Part shown: positions 56,664 to 64,000 of the stretch, one piece after another | How positions within the stretch are numbered: the first letter of the stretch is position 1 | How the letters are laid out: the number at the start of each line of letters is the position of its first letter | Source of the DNA: UBA5734 sp964499985 | GTDB lineage: Bacteria > Bacillota > Clostridia > Saccharofermentanales > UBA5734 | Assembly: GCA_964499985.1 (NCBI GenBank) | Contig: CAZCMX010000002.1 | Location: forward strand, 1 to 64,000 | DNA: 64,000 bases | Direction of reading: 5' to 3' | Notes under the pieces: model-generated | Told to the model about the DNA's origin: nothing | Database searches by the model: none | The model's input: the letters and a program-made list of their open reading frames with translations, nothing else | Translations under genes and position numbers: made by a program

Positions 56664-58202
56664 ATGGCAAAGAAAAGAACAATCGCCGCTCTGGATGTCG
56701 GTTCCCATGAAATCACCCTGAAAATTGCCCAGCTGGAGCGCAATGGCTTGCCGCTGGAGCTGGAAACCATCCGGAAGACACTGGCCATTGGTACGGATAC
56801 CTACCGGACCGGTGAAATCCATGACGACACCGTCCGCGAATTGATCCTTGTGCTGGAGCAGATGACTGGTAAAATCCGCGAGTACAAGGTCACCTCGGTG
56901 CTGGCCGCCGCGACCAGTGCCATCCGGGAGGCCAGAAATCGCCAGCTGGTCCTGGACCAGATCGACCGGATTTGCCGCTATCCGATCCGGGTCCTGAGTA
57001 ATGCCGAGGAACGATATTTCCATATGCTGGCCACGATCGCCAAATGGCCGCAGCTGTCAGACCTGATCCGGGAAGGGACCCTCGTCCTGGACCTGGGGGC
57101 TGGATCGATCCAGGTGACGGTCTATGACAAGGGCGAATTTGTCTTCAGCCAGAACATGCGGCTGGGCGCCCTGCGCATCCGTGAGCTGCTGGCTGACCTG
57201 GAACGCCGGACCTCCGATTTTGGCCGCCTCATGGAAGACTATATCACCACTGACCTCGACAATTATCGCGCTCTGGAGCCCAAGGGCACGACCTACAAAA
57301 ATCTGGTGGTCCTGGGCGCCGACACCTGCTATCTCAAATTACTGGCTGGACTCATCCCCGATCAGCCCAATACCTTGACCGCCGTGCAACTGGAAACCAT
57401 CTACCGGAAGCTGCTGGTGACCCACCCCAGTGAATTGGCGATGAATTATGACATCCCTGGTGAACATGCCTCCCTGCTCCTGCCGGCCGCGATCCTTGTC
57501 CGCAAATTTATCCACTTCACCGGCGTCAAGATGCTCCATATGCCTGTGGCAACGCTGTCGGATGGCTTGCTGGTCGAAATTGCCCGCCAGCATGTGCCGG
57601 TTGGCTTGAGCCATGATCCGGACCAGGATATTTTGCATGCTGCCCGCCAGATGGTGCGCCGCTACCAGTGCAATAAACGCCATGTCCAGTATGTGGAACA
57701 ATCCGCCTGCCGGATATTTGATGCCACCAAGCGCTTGCACCGCCTGGGTGCCCGGCAGCGCCTGCTTTTGCAGCTGGCATCACTGCTGCATGATACGGGC
57801 AAATTCGTCAATATGAACCACCATAGAATCCGCTCCTTCCACATCATCCTGTCGACTGAAATCATGGGCCTCAGCGATGATGAGCAACGCCAGGTGGCCT
57901 GGATTGCCCGCTTCTATAATGGGGCAGTGAACTTCACGGAACCGGGACTGGAGGAACTGCCCCCCAAAGCCCAGATGGAGGTGATCAAGCTGGCGGCGAT
58001 TCTCCGGCTGGCGGATTCGCTGGATGCCAGCCACCGCCAGGCTGTGATGATCGAGGAGGTTACCGTCGAAGATGAAAGCCTGGTCATCTCCATCACGTCA
58101 CCAGAAGATTTGACCTTGGTCCAATGGAGCTTTGAACAAAAATCCCATCTGTGCCGTTCGGCCTTTGGAGTCAATCCCCGGATCAAGGTCAGGAGGAAAT
58201 AG
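56664..58202 (+). CDS. Exopolyphosphatase Ppx/GppA with HD-like C-terminal domain
   Basis: A 512-residue Ppx/GppA protein. The ASKHA phosphate loops appear as ALDVGSHEITLKI at the N-terminus and LVLDLGAGSIQVTVYD near residue 140. The C-terminal half (from about 305) resembles an HD-type domain with LLHDTGKFVNMNHH near residue 374. The usual DLGSNS is altered to DVGSHE and the second loop GGGS to GAGS. It precedes ppk and degrades or senses polyphosphate or guanosine pentaphosphate; the catalytic activity is not certain. Confidence 0.88.
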   Translation: MAKKRTIAALDVGSHEITLKIAQLERNGLPLELETIRKTLAIGTDTYRTGEIHDDTVRELILVLEQMTGKIREYKVTSVLAAATSAIREARNRQLVLDQIDRICRYPIRVLSNAEERYFHMLATIAKWPQLSDLIREGTLVLDLGAGSIQVTVYDKGEFVFSQNMRLGALRIRELLADLERRTSDFGRLMEDYITTDLDNYRALEPKGTTYKNLVVLGADTCYLKLLAGLIPDQPNTLTAVQLETIYRKLLVTHPSELAMNYDIPGEHASLLLPAAILVRKFIHFTGVKMLHMPVATLSDGLLVEIARQHVPVGLSHDPDQDILHAARQMVRRYQCNKRHVQYVEQSACRIFDATKRLHRLGARQRLLLQLASLLHDTGKFVNMNHHRIRSFHIILSTEIMGLSDDEQRQVAWIARFYNGAVNFTEPGLEELPPKAQMEVIKLAAILRLADSLDASHRQAVMIEEVTVEDESLVISITSPEDLTLVQWSFEQKSHLCRSAFGVNPRIKVRRK

Positions 58203-58206
58203 ATGC

Positions 58207-60381
58207 ATGAAAAAAGAAAAAACTGAACCTGTGCTGGCGCCCCACTACATCAATCGTGAGCTGAGCTGGCTTGAGTTCAACGAACGCGTGCTGGAGGAAG
58301 CCCGCGACAAGCATAATCCCTTGCTGGAGCGCTGTAAGTTCCTGGCGATCACCGCCTCCAACCTGGATGAATTCTTCATGGTCCGGGTGGCCTCTCTCAA
58401 GGATCTGGTCAATGCCCGCTATGACCAGCCCGATCCGGCGGGCCTGACTCCCGCCCGCCAGCTGGCTGCCATATCGGAACGAACCCACCAGATGGTCAAC
58501 CGGCAATATTCAACCCTCAACCGGTCCCTGTTGCCGGCCCTGGCCCAGCACAATGTCCGCATCCTCAAACCGAAAGACCTGACTCCTGCACAAAAGCAGG
58601 TGGTCGCGGCGTATTTCCAGTCCACGGTCTATCCGATCCTGACCCCGATGGCAGTTGACTCTGCCCGTCCGTTTCCCTTGCTGGCCAATCGCTCCCTCAA
58701 CCTGATTGTCAAAATCACCGGCAATCATCCGGTGGGCATCCTGGTCAACCTCGAGCAGACAGAGGAGGAAAAGTCGTTTGATTTTGCCCTGATCCAGATC
58801 CCGACGGTGATCCCGCGTCTGTTTGAACTGCCTTCAGAATCCGGCACGGACCTGATCTTGCTCGAAGACATCGTGCGCATGCACCTGGACCACCTGTTCA
58901 CCGGCGTCACGCATGGGGAGGCGGCTGCCTTCCGCATCATGCGCAATGCCGACCTGGACCTGGAAGAGGAGGATGCGGCTGATCTTTTGAAAGCGATTGA
59001 GAAACAGCTCAAGCTCCGCCAATGGGGCCAGGTGATCCGGCTGGAGGCTGAGGATTCCCTGGACGATGAACTCTTGTCCGTACTGGTCCGTTCCCTGTCG
59101 ATCAGTGAAACAGACGTCTTCCAGATCAATGGCCCGCTGGACCTGACTTTCCTGTTCAAGCTGCATCAATTACCGCTTGACGCCCCATTGCGGTTTGCAC
59201 CCTATGAACCACAGCCTGTGGCCGAATTGCAGTCCGACGATCTGTTTGCCGTGATCCGGCAGACCGATGTCTTGCTGCATCATCCCTATGAAGCCTTTGA
59301 TCCCGTGATTGAGCTGGTCCGCCAGGCCTCCGAGGACCCGGATGTCCTGGCCATCAAGCAAACCCTGTACCGGGTCAGCGGCGAGTCGCCGATCATCCGC
59401 CATCTGGCTGCCGCAGCAGAAAAAGGCAAGCAGGTTCTGGTCCTGGTTGAATTGAAAGCCCGGTTTGACGAAGAAAAAAATATCCAGTGGGCCCGGCGGC
59501 TCGAGCAGGCTGGCTGCCATGTGATCTATGGCCTGGTCGGCCTGAAAACCCATAGCAAGATCACCCTGATCGTCCGCCATGATGATGACCGGATCCGCCG
59601 CTATGTCCATCTGGGCACCGGCAACTATAACGACGTCACGGCAGGCATCTATACGGATCTGGGCCTGATGACTTGCAATGAAGGGATCGGCGCCGATGCA
59701 ACCGATTTTTTCAATATGCTGTCCGGCTATTCAGCCCCCATGACCTGGCGCAAGCTGGTCATGGCGCCCTTCTGGCTGCGGTCCAGCCTGTCGCGCCGGA
59801 TTGAACGGGAGAAAAACCATGCGCTCCAGGGCAAGCCGGCTCGGATCATTGCCAAGCTCAACTCGCTGGTCGATCCGGACTTGATCACCAGCCTGTACCA
59901 GGCATCGCAAGCCGGTGTCACCATCGAACTGATCGTCCGGGGAATCTGCTGTCTCAAGCCCGGGGTGCCCGGCCTCTCGGAGACGATCACGGTGCGCAGC
60001 ATTGTTGGCCGGTTTCTCGAACATAGCCGGATCTACTATTTCGAGAATGACCATGCTCCGGAATTGTTCCTGTCCAGTGCAGACTGGATGCCGAGAAATC
60101 TCGATCGCAGAGTGGAACTGATGTTTCCGGTCGAGGATGCCAGGGCCTGGGACAAGGTGATGGCTGTCCTGGAGACGCAGCTGGCCGATACCGAACGCAG
60201 CTGGCTGATGGGGCCGGACGGGCAGTATACGCGTGTAGACCGACGTGGTAAAATGCATCTGGATTGCCAGAAAGCCTTCTGTGACCAGGCTATCTTGGTC
60301 GGGAAGCTGGTTACCAACCCCGAAAAAGACCAGATTCTGATCCCAGTGCAGCGAGAACCAGGACCCATGGACGTGGGCTGA
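58207..60381 (+). CDS. ppk1: Polyphosphate kinase 1
   Basis: A 724-residue enzyme polymerising ATP gamma-phosphate into polyphosphate. It starts with YINRELSWLEFNERVLEEA, has CKFLAITASNLDEFFMVRVASL, the phospho-His in GLKTHSKITLIVRHDDD near residue 465, LGTGNYNDVTAGIYTDLG, and the second His in YFENDHAPELFLSSADWMPRNLDRR near residue 610. Length matches Ppk1 (about 690-730). The start is ATG 58207 behind GGAGG; ATG 58203 is out of frame. It sits between two Ppx-like genes. Confidence 0.95.
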   Translation: MKKEKTEPVLAPHYINRELSWLEFNERVLEEARDKHNPLLERCKFLAITASNLDEFFMVRVASLKDLVNARYDQPDPAGLTPARQLAAISERTHQMVNRQYSTLNRSLLPALAQHNVRILKPKDLTPAQKQVVAAYFQSTVYPILTPMAVDSARPFPLLANRSLNLIVKITGNHPVGILVNLEQTEEEKSFDFALIQIPTVIPRLFELPSESGTDLILLEDIVRMHLDHLFTGVTHGEAAAFRIMRNADLDLEEEDAADLLKAIEKQLKLRQWGQVIRLEAEDSLDDELLSVLVRSLSISETDVFQINGPLDLTFLFKLHQLPLDAPLRFAPYEPQPVAELQSDDLFAVIRQTDVLLHHPYEAFDPVIELVRQASEDPDVLAIKQTLYRVSGESPIIRHLAAAAEKGKQVLVLVELKARFDEEKNIQWARRLEQAGCHVIYGLVGLKTHSKITLIVRHDDDRIRRYVHLGTGNYNDVTAGIYTDLGLMTCNEGIGADATDFFNMLSGYSAPMTWRKLVMAPFWLRSSLSRRIEREKNHALQGKPARIIAKLNSLVDPDLITSLYQASQAGVTIELIVRGICCLKPGVPGLSETITVRSIVGRFLEHSRIYYFENDHAPELFLSSADWMPRNLDRRVELMFPVEDARAWDKVMAVLETQLADTERSWLMGPDGQYTRVDRRGKMHLDCQKAFCDQAILVGKLVTNPEKDQILIPVQREPGPMDVG

Positions 60382-60412
60382 ATATCCATGGATCACCCTT
60401 GGGAGGTGCGAA

Positions 60413-61330
60413 ATGCCGGAGACGATTGCAGTTGTCGATCTTGGTTCAAATACAACAAGGCTCAATGTCTATGCCATCCGGAAAACGGCTGAACCAGAAC
60501 TGGTGGCCGAGGCCAAGCGCAAGGTCCGCCTGGGCGAAGACATGGGGGATGACAAGGTCCTGATCAATCCTGCCGCGACCAACCGGGCCATGGAGGCGAT
60601 GGCAGACTTTGCCCAGATCCTCGAGAGGTTTCCGGGCGCCAGAGTGATCGCCGTAGCCACCGAGGCCATGCGCAGAGCCAGGAATGGCAAGGCCCTGGCG
60701 ACCCTGATCGAGCAGACGACCGGAATTCCCGTGCGGATCATTACCGGGGACGAAGAAGCATATTTCGACTTCCTGGCGGTCCGGCATACCATGGACCTGG
60801 CGGATGCCCTGATCATCGATACGGGCGGTGGCAGCTGCGAGCTGATTCTGATGCAAGGTCACCAGTGTCTGGCCCGGATAAGCCTGCCCATGGGCTCGGT
60901 CGTCTTGTCTGAAAAATTCACCGATAAGGGTGATATGAGTGCAGCCGCCATATTCAGACTGTTCAACCATGTCCATGCCCGCCTGTCCCAGGTCAGCTGG
61001 CTGGAGCAAGCCCGTGGCCTGCCGGTGATCACCGTCGGTGGCAACCACCGGGCGGTCGGCAAACTGTGGAAAAACAACCTCGATGACGATGCGCCCCTGC
61101 ATGGCTATGCCATCACGCGTGAGAACCTCAACAGCTTGTACATTGACCTGCTGGATGCCGACAGCAGCCGGCGCCAGGTCATGCTCGGCAAAAACAAGGA
61201 CCGGGCCGATATCATTTCAGCTGGCCTGGCGCCCTTGATCCAGACCATCCGGATCCTGGGCAGCCAGACCATCCACTTTTGCGAGACAGGCTTGCGTGAT
61301 GGCGTCCTGTACGATACCTTAAACACTTGA
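60413..61330 (+). CDS. Exopolyphosphatase/GppA, short form
   Basis: A 305-residue two-domain Ppx/GppA protein. VVDLGSNTTRLNVYAI at the start and IDTGGGSCELIL near residue 140 are the canonical phosphate-binding loops, and VATEAMRRARN near residue 80 contains the catalytic Glu. This copy keeps the conserved residues that the long paralogue upstream of ppk lacks, so it is the more likely catalyst. GGGAGG lies six bases before the ATG. Confidence 0.92.
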   Translation: MPETIAVVDLGSNTTRLNVYAIRKTAEPELVAEAKRKVRLGEDMGDDKVLINPAATNRAMEAMADFAQILERFPGARVIAVATEAMRRARNGKALATLIEQTTGIPVRIITGDEEAYFDFLAVRHTMDLADALIIDTGGGSCELILMQGHQCLARISLPMGSVVLSEKFTDKGDMSAAAIFRLFNHVHARLSQVSWLEQARGLPVITVGGNHRAVGKLWKNNLDDDAPLHGYAITRENLNSLYIDLLDADSSRRQVMLGKNKDRADIISAGLAPLIQTIRILGSQTIHFCETGLRDGVLYDTLNT

Positions 61331-61360
61331 CCAGACTAACCTGACCAGGAGGATCGATCC

Positions 61361-63094
61361 ATGAATTTTCGCCAAGCCATTCTAGATGGCCTTGCTCCCT
61401 TGACCCAGCTGCCCACTCAGGCCATCAGTGACTTGCTCGAAATTCCGCCCCAGCCGCATCTGGGTGACTATGCATTCCCCTGCTTCACCCTGGCCAAGAC
61501 TTGGCGCAAGGCCCCGGCGGCGATTGCAGCCGACCTGGCCGGCCAGCTGGGCCAGTCTCTGCCATTCATCGAGCGGATTGAAACCATTGGCGGCTATCTG
61601 AACTTTTTCATCGACCGGGCCACGCTGGTGAGCCAGACAGTCCGTGATACCCTTGCCGCGCAGGGCCAGCTCGGCGCTTCGCAAATCGGCGCGGGGCAAA
61701 CCATCATCGTCGAATTTTCATCACCCAATATCGCCAAGCCTTTTCATGTCGGCCATGCATTCACCACCATTCTTGGCAATGCCCTGGCCAGGTTTTACCA
61801 GCATTTGGGATACCCTACCATCCGGATGAACCATCTCGGTGACTATGGCACCCAGTTTGGCAAACTGATCGTCGCATACCAGCTCTGGGGCGACGAGAAG
61901 GCCCTGAACGAGCACCCCATCCAGGAGCTGCTCCGGATCTATGTCAAATTCCATGACGAAGCCAAGGAACGCCCGGAACTGGAGACCCAAGCCCGCGACT
62001 ATTTCCGGCGCCTGGAAGCCGGTGAACCGGAGCAGGTGGCGCTCTGGCAGCGGTTCCGAGACTTGAGCCTGCTGGAGTTCGAACGGGTTTACCAGCGCCT
62101 GGGCGTCTCCTTTGACAATTACAATGGAGAGAGCTTCTACTCCGACCAGATTCCGGCAGTGGTGGACTGGCTCAAGGAAAAGAGCCTGCTCGAAGACAGT
62201 GAGGGTGCCCAGGTCGTCCGGCTCGATGAACAGAACCTGCCGCCCTGCATCATCCTCAAATCCGATGGTACGACGATCTATGCGTCGCGGGATATTGCGG
62301 CAGTTCTTTACCGCGACAAAACCTACCAGTTCGCCAAAAACATCTATGTGGTTGGCACCCCGCAGGCCATGCATTTCCGCCAGGTCTTTGCAGTGCTCGA
62401 AAAGGCCGGGTTCAGCAAGGCACAGGACTGCATCCATGTTGGCTTTGGCCTGGTCAAATTTGCCGATCGCAAGCTTTCCACGCGCAGCGGGGATGTGATC
62501 CTGCTCGAAGACCTGCTGGCGGAAAGTGTTGACAAGACATTGGAAATCATCCGCCAGAATGCAGCCTTGCGTCATCCGGACATGACGGACAGCGATATGC
62601 AGCAGATTGCCGAAAAAATCGGCATAGGGGCTGTGGTTTTCACCTTCCTCAAGAACAGCCGCGAGCGGGACATTGTCTTTTCCTGGGAGGAAATGCTCGA
62701 CTTTGAGGGCGATTCGGCACCTTATGTCCTGTACACCTATGCCCGGGCCCGCAGCATCCTGCGCAAGGCGGAACTGGAGGGGATCGCCTATCAGGACTGC
62801 CCGGAGAGCTCGCTGCGCCTTTTGGCTTCAGATGATGAGTTCGCCCTGGCCAAGCTCCTGGAAAGCTTCGGTTCCACCTTGGAAAAAGCGGTCAGCGTGC
62901 ATGAACCGTTCATGCTGGTCCGTCTGGTCACCAATCTGGCCCGAGTGTTCAACAAGTACTATCACCATGAGCCCATTCTCAAAACCCAGGACCCTGGCTT
63001 GCGGTCTGCCCGCCTGGCTCTGGTCGATGCGGTCAGCATCGGCATTAGGACCGGCCTTGACTTGCTGGGGATCTCAGCGGTTGAGCGGATGTAA
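61361..63094 (+). CDS. argS: Arginyl-tRNA synthetase
   Basis: A 577-residue class I synthetase. The N-terminal Add-1 domain precedes VEFSSPNIAKPFHVGHAFTTILG with the HIGH motif as HVGH near residue 130, then MNHLGDYGTQFGKL. The KMSKS equivalent is KLSTRSG near residue 370, the relaxed form typical of ArgRS. The DALR anticodon-binding domain ends the protein. AGGAGG precedes the ATG. It is last in the pfk-ppx-ppk-ppx-argS run. Confidence 0.96.
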   Translation: MNFRQAILDGLAPLTQLPTQAISDLLEIPPQPHLGDYAFPCFTLAKTWRKAPAAIAADLAGQLGQSLPFIERIETIGGYLNFFIDRATLVSQTVRDTLAAQGQLGASQIGAGQTIIVEFSSPNIAKPFHVGHAFTTILGNALARFYQHLGYPTIRMNHLGDYGTQFGKLIVAYQLWGDEKALNEHPIQELLRIYVKFHDEAKERPELETQARDYFRRLEAGEPEQVALWQRFRDLSLLEFERVYQRLGVSFDNYNGESFYSDQIPAVVDWLKEKSLLEDSEGAQVVRLDEQNLPPCIILKSDGTTIYASRDIAAVLYRDKTYQFAKNIYVVGTPQAMHFRQVFAVLEKAGFSKAQDCIHVGFGLVKFADRKLSTRSGDVILLEDLLAESVDKTLEIIRQNAALRHPDMTDSDMQQIAEKIGIGAVVFTFLKNSRERDIVFSWEEMLDFEGDSAPYVLYTYARARSILRKAELEGIAYQDCPESSLRLLASDDEFALAKLLESFGSTLEKAVSVHEPFMLVRLVTNLARVFNKYYHHEPILKTQDPGLRSARLALVDAVSIGIRTGLDLLGISAVERM

Positions 63095-63101
63095 GCTGCC
63101 A

Positions 63102-64000
63102 TGGCCTTCGCACAGGAAATGGCAGGCAGGGATGGCCAGCTGGCCAGTCTGGCCGGAGATTATCAGCGTCCGGACCTGAAAATCACGCTGGAGCAGATCC
63201 GCCGTGCGCGGCTTCGCCTTCGCCTGGCCATGAGTGCCCAGTCAGCAGCCCACGCGGTTGAGGAGCTTCTTTCCTGTTGGCAGAACTATGCCCAGTCGAG
63301 AAACCTGGCCGGCCTGATCCATGAGCAAAAAGCGAGCAATACGAATTTTACCCAGGAAATGCTGTTTTTTGCTGCTTCTGACGGTCCCGTCCAGCTCAGT
63401 CTGGCCCAGGCGCTCAAGGCCATCGACGATTGCCGGTTTCGCGACGAGGTCCTGGCAAAAGGGCCCCCTTTTGACCTGGCGGCGGCCCGAGCCTGGGCTG
63501 ACCTGGCCAATGAACGTGTCCAGAGCGAATGTGAACTGGAAATCACCCAGGTCCTGGAAATCAAAGACTGGCTGGCCCAGAGTCGAGTTTTCTGCCTGGG
63601 GCAGCGTTGGCCGGTCGCTGCCTTGCCAGCCCTGTTGGAATCCCCCCAACGCTCGATCCGGCGTGCGACTTGCCGCGGCATTCTCGATTTCATTAAAAAT
63701 CATGAAGATTGGCTGAACCGGCAAGCCCAGGATCTGCTCGATATCCGCAGCCAGATTGTCAAAAAGCTGCATTTAGCCAATTTCAATACCTATGCCAATC
63801 TGCGGACCGGACTGGCCTGTGCCAGTGATGACCGCTTTTCCAGCTTCAAACAGTATGTCCAGCACTATTTTGTGCCCATCGGTGTGGAAATCCGGCGTCT
63901 GCAACGGAAACGACTGAATCTGGAACACTTGTCTGAGCATGACTGGCTCTGCCTGCTCCCGGATGGCCATCCCGTGCCGGCGATCAGCCGGGATACCCAA
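63102..64000 (+). CDS. M3-family oligoendopeptidase, N-terminal part (3' end outside window)
   Basis: An open frame of 299 codons from ATG 63102 to the window end without a stop. ANFNTYANLRTG, FVPIGVEIRRLQRKRLNLEHLS and LPDGHPVP are typical of the region before the HExxH zinc site in M3 oligoendopeptidases; the active site lies outside the window. It starts seven bases after the argS stop, with a weak ribosome site. The fold and family rest on the last third of the visible part; the N-terminal part is unusual and helical. Confidence 0.75.

Overview
This 64 kb window is GC-rich, almost fully coding DNA from what looks like an anaerobic, low-oxygen-adapted Firmicute (Clostridia-like). The inference rests on strong Shine-Dalgarno sites, frequent TTG/GTG starts, meso-diaminopimelate dehydrogenase, a desulfoferrodoxin, a sodium-pump decarboxylase beta subunit, an Fe-S-type PurF, YfhO, and DUF2975/YozG-like and YedK-type genes. 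No outer-membrane genes are seen. A run of 100 Ns (51526-51625) shows this is a draft assembly, possibly metagenomic. Species cannot be named from the sequence.

Layout. 1-4 kb: the tail of a diguanylate cyclase, an AlkD-like protein, then on the minus strand a sodium-pump decarboxylase beta subunit, a 44-residue gamma-like subunit and a K+/H+ antiporter. 4.3-10.9 kb: a complete, translationally coupled type I Wadjet (jetABCD) SMC anti-plasmid system. 11-13 kb: DUF2975, a small HTH regulator and a polytopic membrane protein. 13-26 kb: threonine catabolism (tdh-kbl), a GH3 hexosaminidase, a PAS-GGDEF-hemerythrin protein, ddh, pirin, a GNAT protein, metH and a 46-residue small protein. 26-33 kb: an L,D-transpeptidase lipoprotein, then a large hybrid histidine kinase whose stop codon overlaps the start of a three-gene ABC importer. 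33.3-38.2 kb (minus): a VWA-like protein, a MoxR-type AAA ATPase and a leucine-rich-repeat protein forming one cassette. 38-48 kb: YccF, an Fe-S aldo/keto reductase, the carboxynorspermidine pathway (dehydrogenase plus nspC), cupin, YedK, YfhO, desulfoferrodoxin, lysA and dCMP deaminase. 48.5-49.9 kb: an orphan small membrane protein, a probable structured noncoding RNA on the minus strand, and an HD protein. 50-55 kb: purF, a 20-bp tandem repeat broken by the assembly gap, two pseudouridine synthases, a Usp-like protein, an RNA methyltransferase, a beta-helix protein and tRNA-Pro. 55.5-64 kb: pfkA, ppx-ppk-ppx, argS and the start of an M3 oligopeptidase.

How it fits together. Lysine and peptidoglycan precursors (ddh, lysA, L,D-transpeptidase), polyphosphate turnover (ppx-ppk-ppx), polyamine synthesis, methionine and threonine metabolism and oxygen protection (desulfoferrodoxin, hemerythrin) are housekeeping. 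The accessory parts are the Wadjet operon, the VWA-MoxR-LRR cassette and the unassigned RNA. The last two are my best candidates for something not yet described.
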